Assembly (NCBI RefSeq): GCF_900114375.1
Contig: NZ_FOSV01000020.1
Location: 22,520 to 86,519 of the forward strand
Source of the DNA: Methylorubrum salsuginis
Lineage (GTDB): Bacteria > Pseudomonadota > Alphaproteobacteria > Rhizobiales > Beijerinckiaceae
Reading direction: 5' to 3'
Length of the DNA stretch: 64,000 nt
This document shows positions 62,395 to 64,000 of this stretch, one piece after another. The notes beneath the pieces are model-generated. The model made no database searches and was not told where the DNA came from. It was given only the letters and a program-made list of their open reading frames with translations. Both the position numbers and the translations under genes were made by a program. How positions within the stretch are numbered: the first letter of the stretch is position 1; each line of letters begins with the position of its first letter.

Positions 62395-62661
62395 CTAGAA
62401 GCAGATCCGAACCCGGCGCGGGCCGGACGGGGTGTAGCGCCAGCGGACACCGCAAGGCCGGCCGAGCGCCCCGCGCAGGGTGCCCTCGAACGGTCGCACG
62501 TCCCGGTCCGGCGGCCCCGGCGGGCGGCGGCAACGGACCGGCCAGGCGCAGTCGGATCGGACGGCGACGCCCGCGCGGCCGGCATCCGCCGCCGCGGCGG
62601 GCCGGTCGGTCGCGACCCAGGCGCCGAGCGCCAGGATCGGAAGGGCGAGAATGGGAATCAT
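62395..62661 (-). CDS. Small exported Arg/Pro-rich protein
   Basis: An 88-residue protein with an N-terminal hydrophobic segment (MIPILALPILALGAWVATD) and a basic mature part with four Cys (SDCAWPVRCRRPPGPPD, GRPCGVRW, VRICF). It is probably an exported disulfide-bonded protein or a lipidless anchor. No family is recognised. It lies 9 bp upstream of the nuclease gene on the same strand. The ATG at 62661 is favoured over an in-frame upstream codon that would bury the signal. Confidence 0.55.
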   Translation of the reverse strand: MIPILALPILALGAWVATDRPAAAADAGRAGVAVRSDCAWPVRCRRPPGPPDRDVRPFEGTLRGALGRPCGVRWRYTPSGPRRVRICF

Positions 62662-62691
62662 CGTGCCGGAACCACCTTCGCGGGGCGGCAC

Positions 62692-63006
62692 GATGTTGAT
62701 CGAACCGCGCGGACTCCATACTTAAAGCCCGTCGCGGCGCGAAACAGGCGGCTTCCCTTAACTCTGTGGGCCTGCGGGACACACGAATCCTGCGAATGCT
62801 TGGGCGCTGTTGCACTCGGATCATGGCATCCTGTGACCGGATCGCGATAAGGTGCACATTCGAATGTCTGTAAAATGGGCGGCATGGCCGCCGATTCGCG
62901 GACGCACAGGAATCAGCGGAGCGGTCCGCGACAGGGGTGAGACGCCGAAATTGCGCCGCCCTGTCCCGAACCGCCCCAGGCGGCCCGGGCCGCCCTCGAG
63001 AAATGG
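62692..63006. other. Divergent control region upstream of dxs
   Basis: No credible gene in 315 bp. It separates the small exported protein (minus) from dxs (plus) and must hold promoters for both. A perfect 12-bp palindrome ACATTCGAATGT lies at 62856-62867, flanked by AT-rich TAAAAT. A GCGGCATGGCCGC inverted repeat follows near 62880-62892. No definite -35/-10 pair was found. Confidence 0.45.
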
Positions 63007-64000
63007 GTGAAGACTTTGGCACTAGCGGACACGACGATCCTCGAGGGTCTTGAGACGCCCGACCGGCTGCGGCTTCTGCCGGAGAGCGAGCTGCAGAAGG
63101 TCGCCGACGCCGTGCGCGCCGAGATGATCGACGCCGTCTCGGTCACCGGCGGCCATCTCGGCTCGGGGCTCGGCGTGGTCGAGCTGACCGTGGCGCTGCA
63201 CCACGTGTTCGACACCCCCGACGACCGCATCGTCTGGGATGTCGGCCACCAGTGCTACCCGCACAAGATCCTCACCGGCCGCCGCGACCGCATCCGGACG
63301 CTGCGCCAGGGCGGCGGGCTGTCGGGCTTCACCAAGCGCTCCGAGAGCGAGTACGACCCGTTCGGCGCGGCGCACTCGTCCACCTCGATCTCGGCGGCGC
63401 TGGGCATGGCGGTCGGCCGCGACCTCGCGGAAGCCGACGCCAAGGCGAAGGGCGAGGCGCCGGGCCGGCGCCGCAACATGGTGGCGGTGATCGGCGACGG
63501 CTCGATGTCGGCGGGCATGGCCTACGAGGCGATGAACAATGCCGGCGCCCTGCATTCGCGCCTGATCGTCATCCTCAACGACAACGACATGTCGATCGCC
63601 CCCCCCGTCGGCGCGATGTCGGCCTATCTCGCCCGGCTGGCCTCGGGCGGCACCTACCGGACCTTGCGCGAGACGGCCAAGCAGCTCGGCAAGCTGCTGC
63701 CCAAGGCCCTCTACGAGCGCGCGGCGGCGGCGGAGGAATATGCCCGCTCGCTGATCGTCGGCGGCGGCACGATGTTCGAGGAGATGGGCTTCCACTATGT
63801 CGGGCCCGTCGACGGCCACAACCTCAACCACCTGCTGCCGGTGCTCAAGAACGTGCGCGACTCGGACCAGGGCCCGATCCTGCTCCACGTCGTCACGCAG
63901 AAGGGCAAGGGCTACGGCCCGGCGGAGGCCAGCGCCGACCGCTATCACGGCGTGGTCAAGTTCGACGTGGTCTCGGGCGTGCAGGCCAAGGCGAAGGCCA
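63007..64000 (+). CDS. dxs: 1-deoxy-D-xylulose-5-phosphate synthase, N-terminal part (runs off the window)
   Basis: The first ~331 residues of DXS, which joins pyruvate and glyceraldehyde 3-phosphate with thiamine diphosphate to start the MEP isoprenoid pathway. Motifs: SVTGGHLGSGLGVVELTVALHHVF, WDVGHQCYPHKILTGRRD, SGFTKRSESEYDPFGAAHSSTSISAALGMA and the ThDP motif IGDGSMSAGMAYEAMNNAG. The GTG at 63007 is the best start; no ATG is in frame nearby. The remaining ~300 residues (pyrimidine and C-terminal domains) lie outside the window. Confidence 0.93.
   Translation, partial: MKTLALADTTILEGLETPDRLRLLPESELQKVADAVRAEMIDAVSVTGGHLGSGLGVVELTVALHHVFDTPDDRIVWDVGHQCYPHKILTGRRDRIRTLRQGGGLSGFTKRSESEYDPFGAAHSSTSISAALGMAVGRDLAEADAKAKGEAPGRRRNMVAVIGDGSMSAGMAYEAMNNAGALHSRLIVILNDNDMSIAPPVGAMSAYLARLASGGTYRTLRETAKQLGKLLPKALYERAAAAEEYARSLIVGGGTMFEEMGFHYVGPVDGHNLNHLLPVLKNVRDSDQGPILLHVVTQKGKGYGPAEASADRYHGVVKFDVVSGVQAKAKA

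Overview
The DNA is very GC-rich and densely packed, with GTG/TTG starts mixed with ATG. Gene content points to an alphaproteobacterium of the Rhizobiales, most likely Methylobacterium/Methylorubrum: a trimethylamine-oxidation gene pair, a BgsBA-like glucan synthase locus, a TorF-type porin and the typical ffh-rpsP-rimM and proBA-nadD-rsfS clusters. This assignment is inferred from content; no rRNA or tRNA gene, phage, insertion sequence or CRISPR array was seen.

Layout. 1-2929: the 3' end of a trimethylamine monooxygenase gene and a complete TMAO demethylase gene. 3252-7218: a TorF-like porin and a TonB-dependent receptor. 7489-8735: cytochrome b561 and a VIT1/CCC1-type metal transporter. 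8773-15762: a response regulator, histidine kinase and small Cys-rich exported protein, divergent from an HME-type RND metal efflux pair. A 16-bp motif is shared between the two promoter regions of this metal/redox block. 15921-24579: a GntR regulator, an NTF2-like protein, a branched-chain-type ABC importer with a LivM-LivG-LivF triple fusion, a PuuE-like deacetylase and a gamma-glutamyltransferase-family amidohydrolase; together these look like an uptake and hydrolysis operon for an unknown amide or ureide. 25077-29967: a three-gene exopolysaccharide locus (HlyD-like adaptor, exported alpha/alpha-barrel protein, cellulose-synthase-like GT2). 30026-33475: small exported or membrane proteins and a GH15 glucoamylase-like enzyme. 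33586-37698: DsbD/ScsB and an OPT transporter, convergent with abutting stop codons.

37852-43984: a stand-alone DUF1989 protein, a DEAD/DEAH helicase, an alpha/beta hydrolase and a FecBCD-type metal-chelate importer. 44298-46279: three small proteins and a flavin-dependent luciferase-like oxidoreductase. 46396-49451: ffh, chorismate mutase, rpsP and rimM (one overlapping operon). 49471-54200: YHS-like and LTXXQ proteins, an MsbA-like exporter, aldose epimerase and a GbsR/MarR regulator with an operator-like repeat on its own start. 54343-58097: proB-proA-nadD-rsfS. 58373-63006: a receiver-only regulator, a DUF606 transporter, EttA, a periplasmic nuclease with a small partner gene, and a small exported protein. 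From 63007 the dxs gene runs off the window.

The most interesting items are the 15.9-24.6 kb amide/ureide locus (fusion transporter, two hydrolases, matching operator-like palindromes), the glucan synthase locus with an inserted exported barrel protein, the shared 16-bp motif at 7.3 and 11.2 kb, and the GbsR operator.
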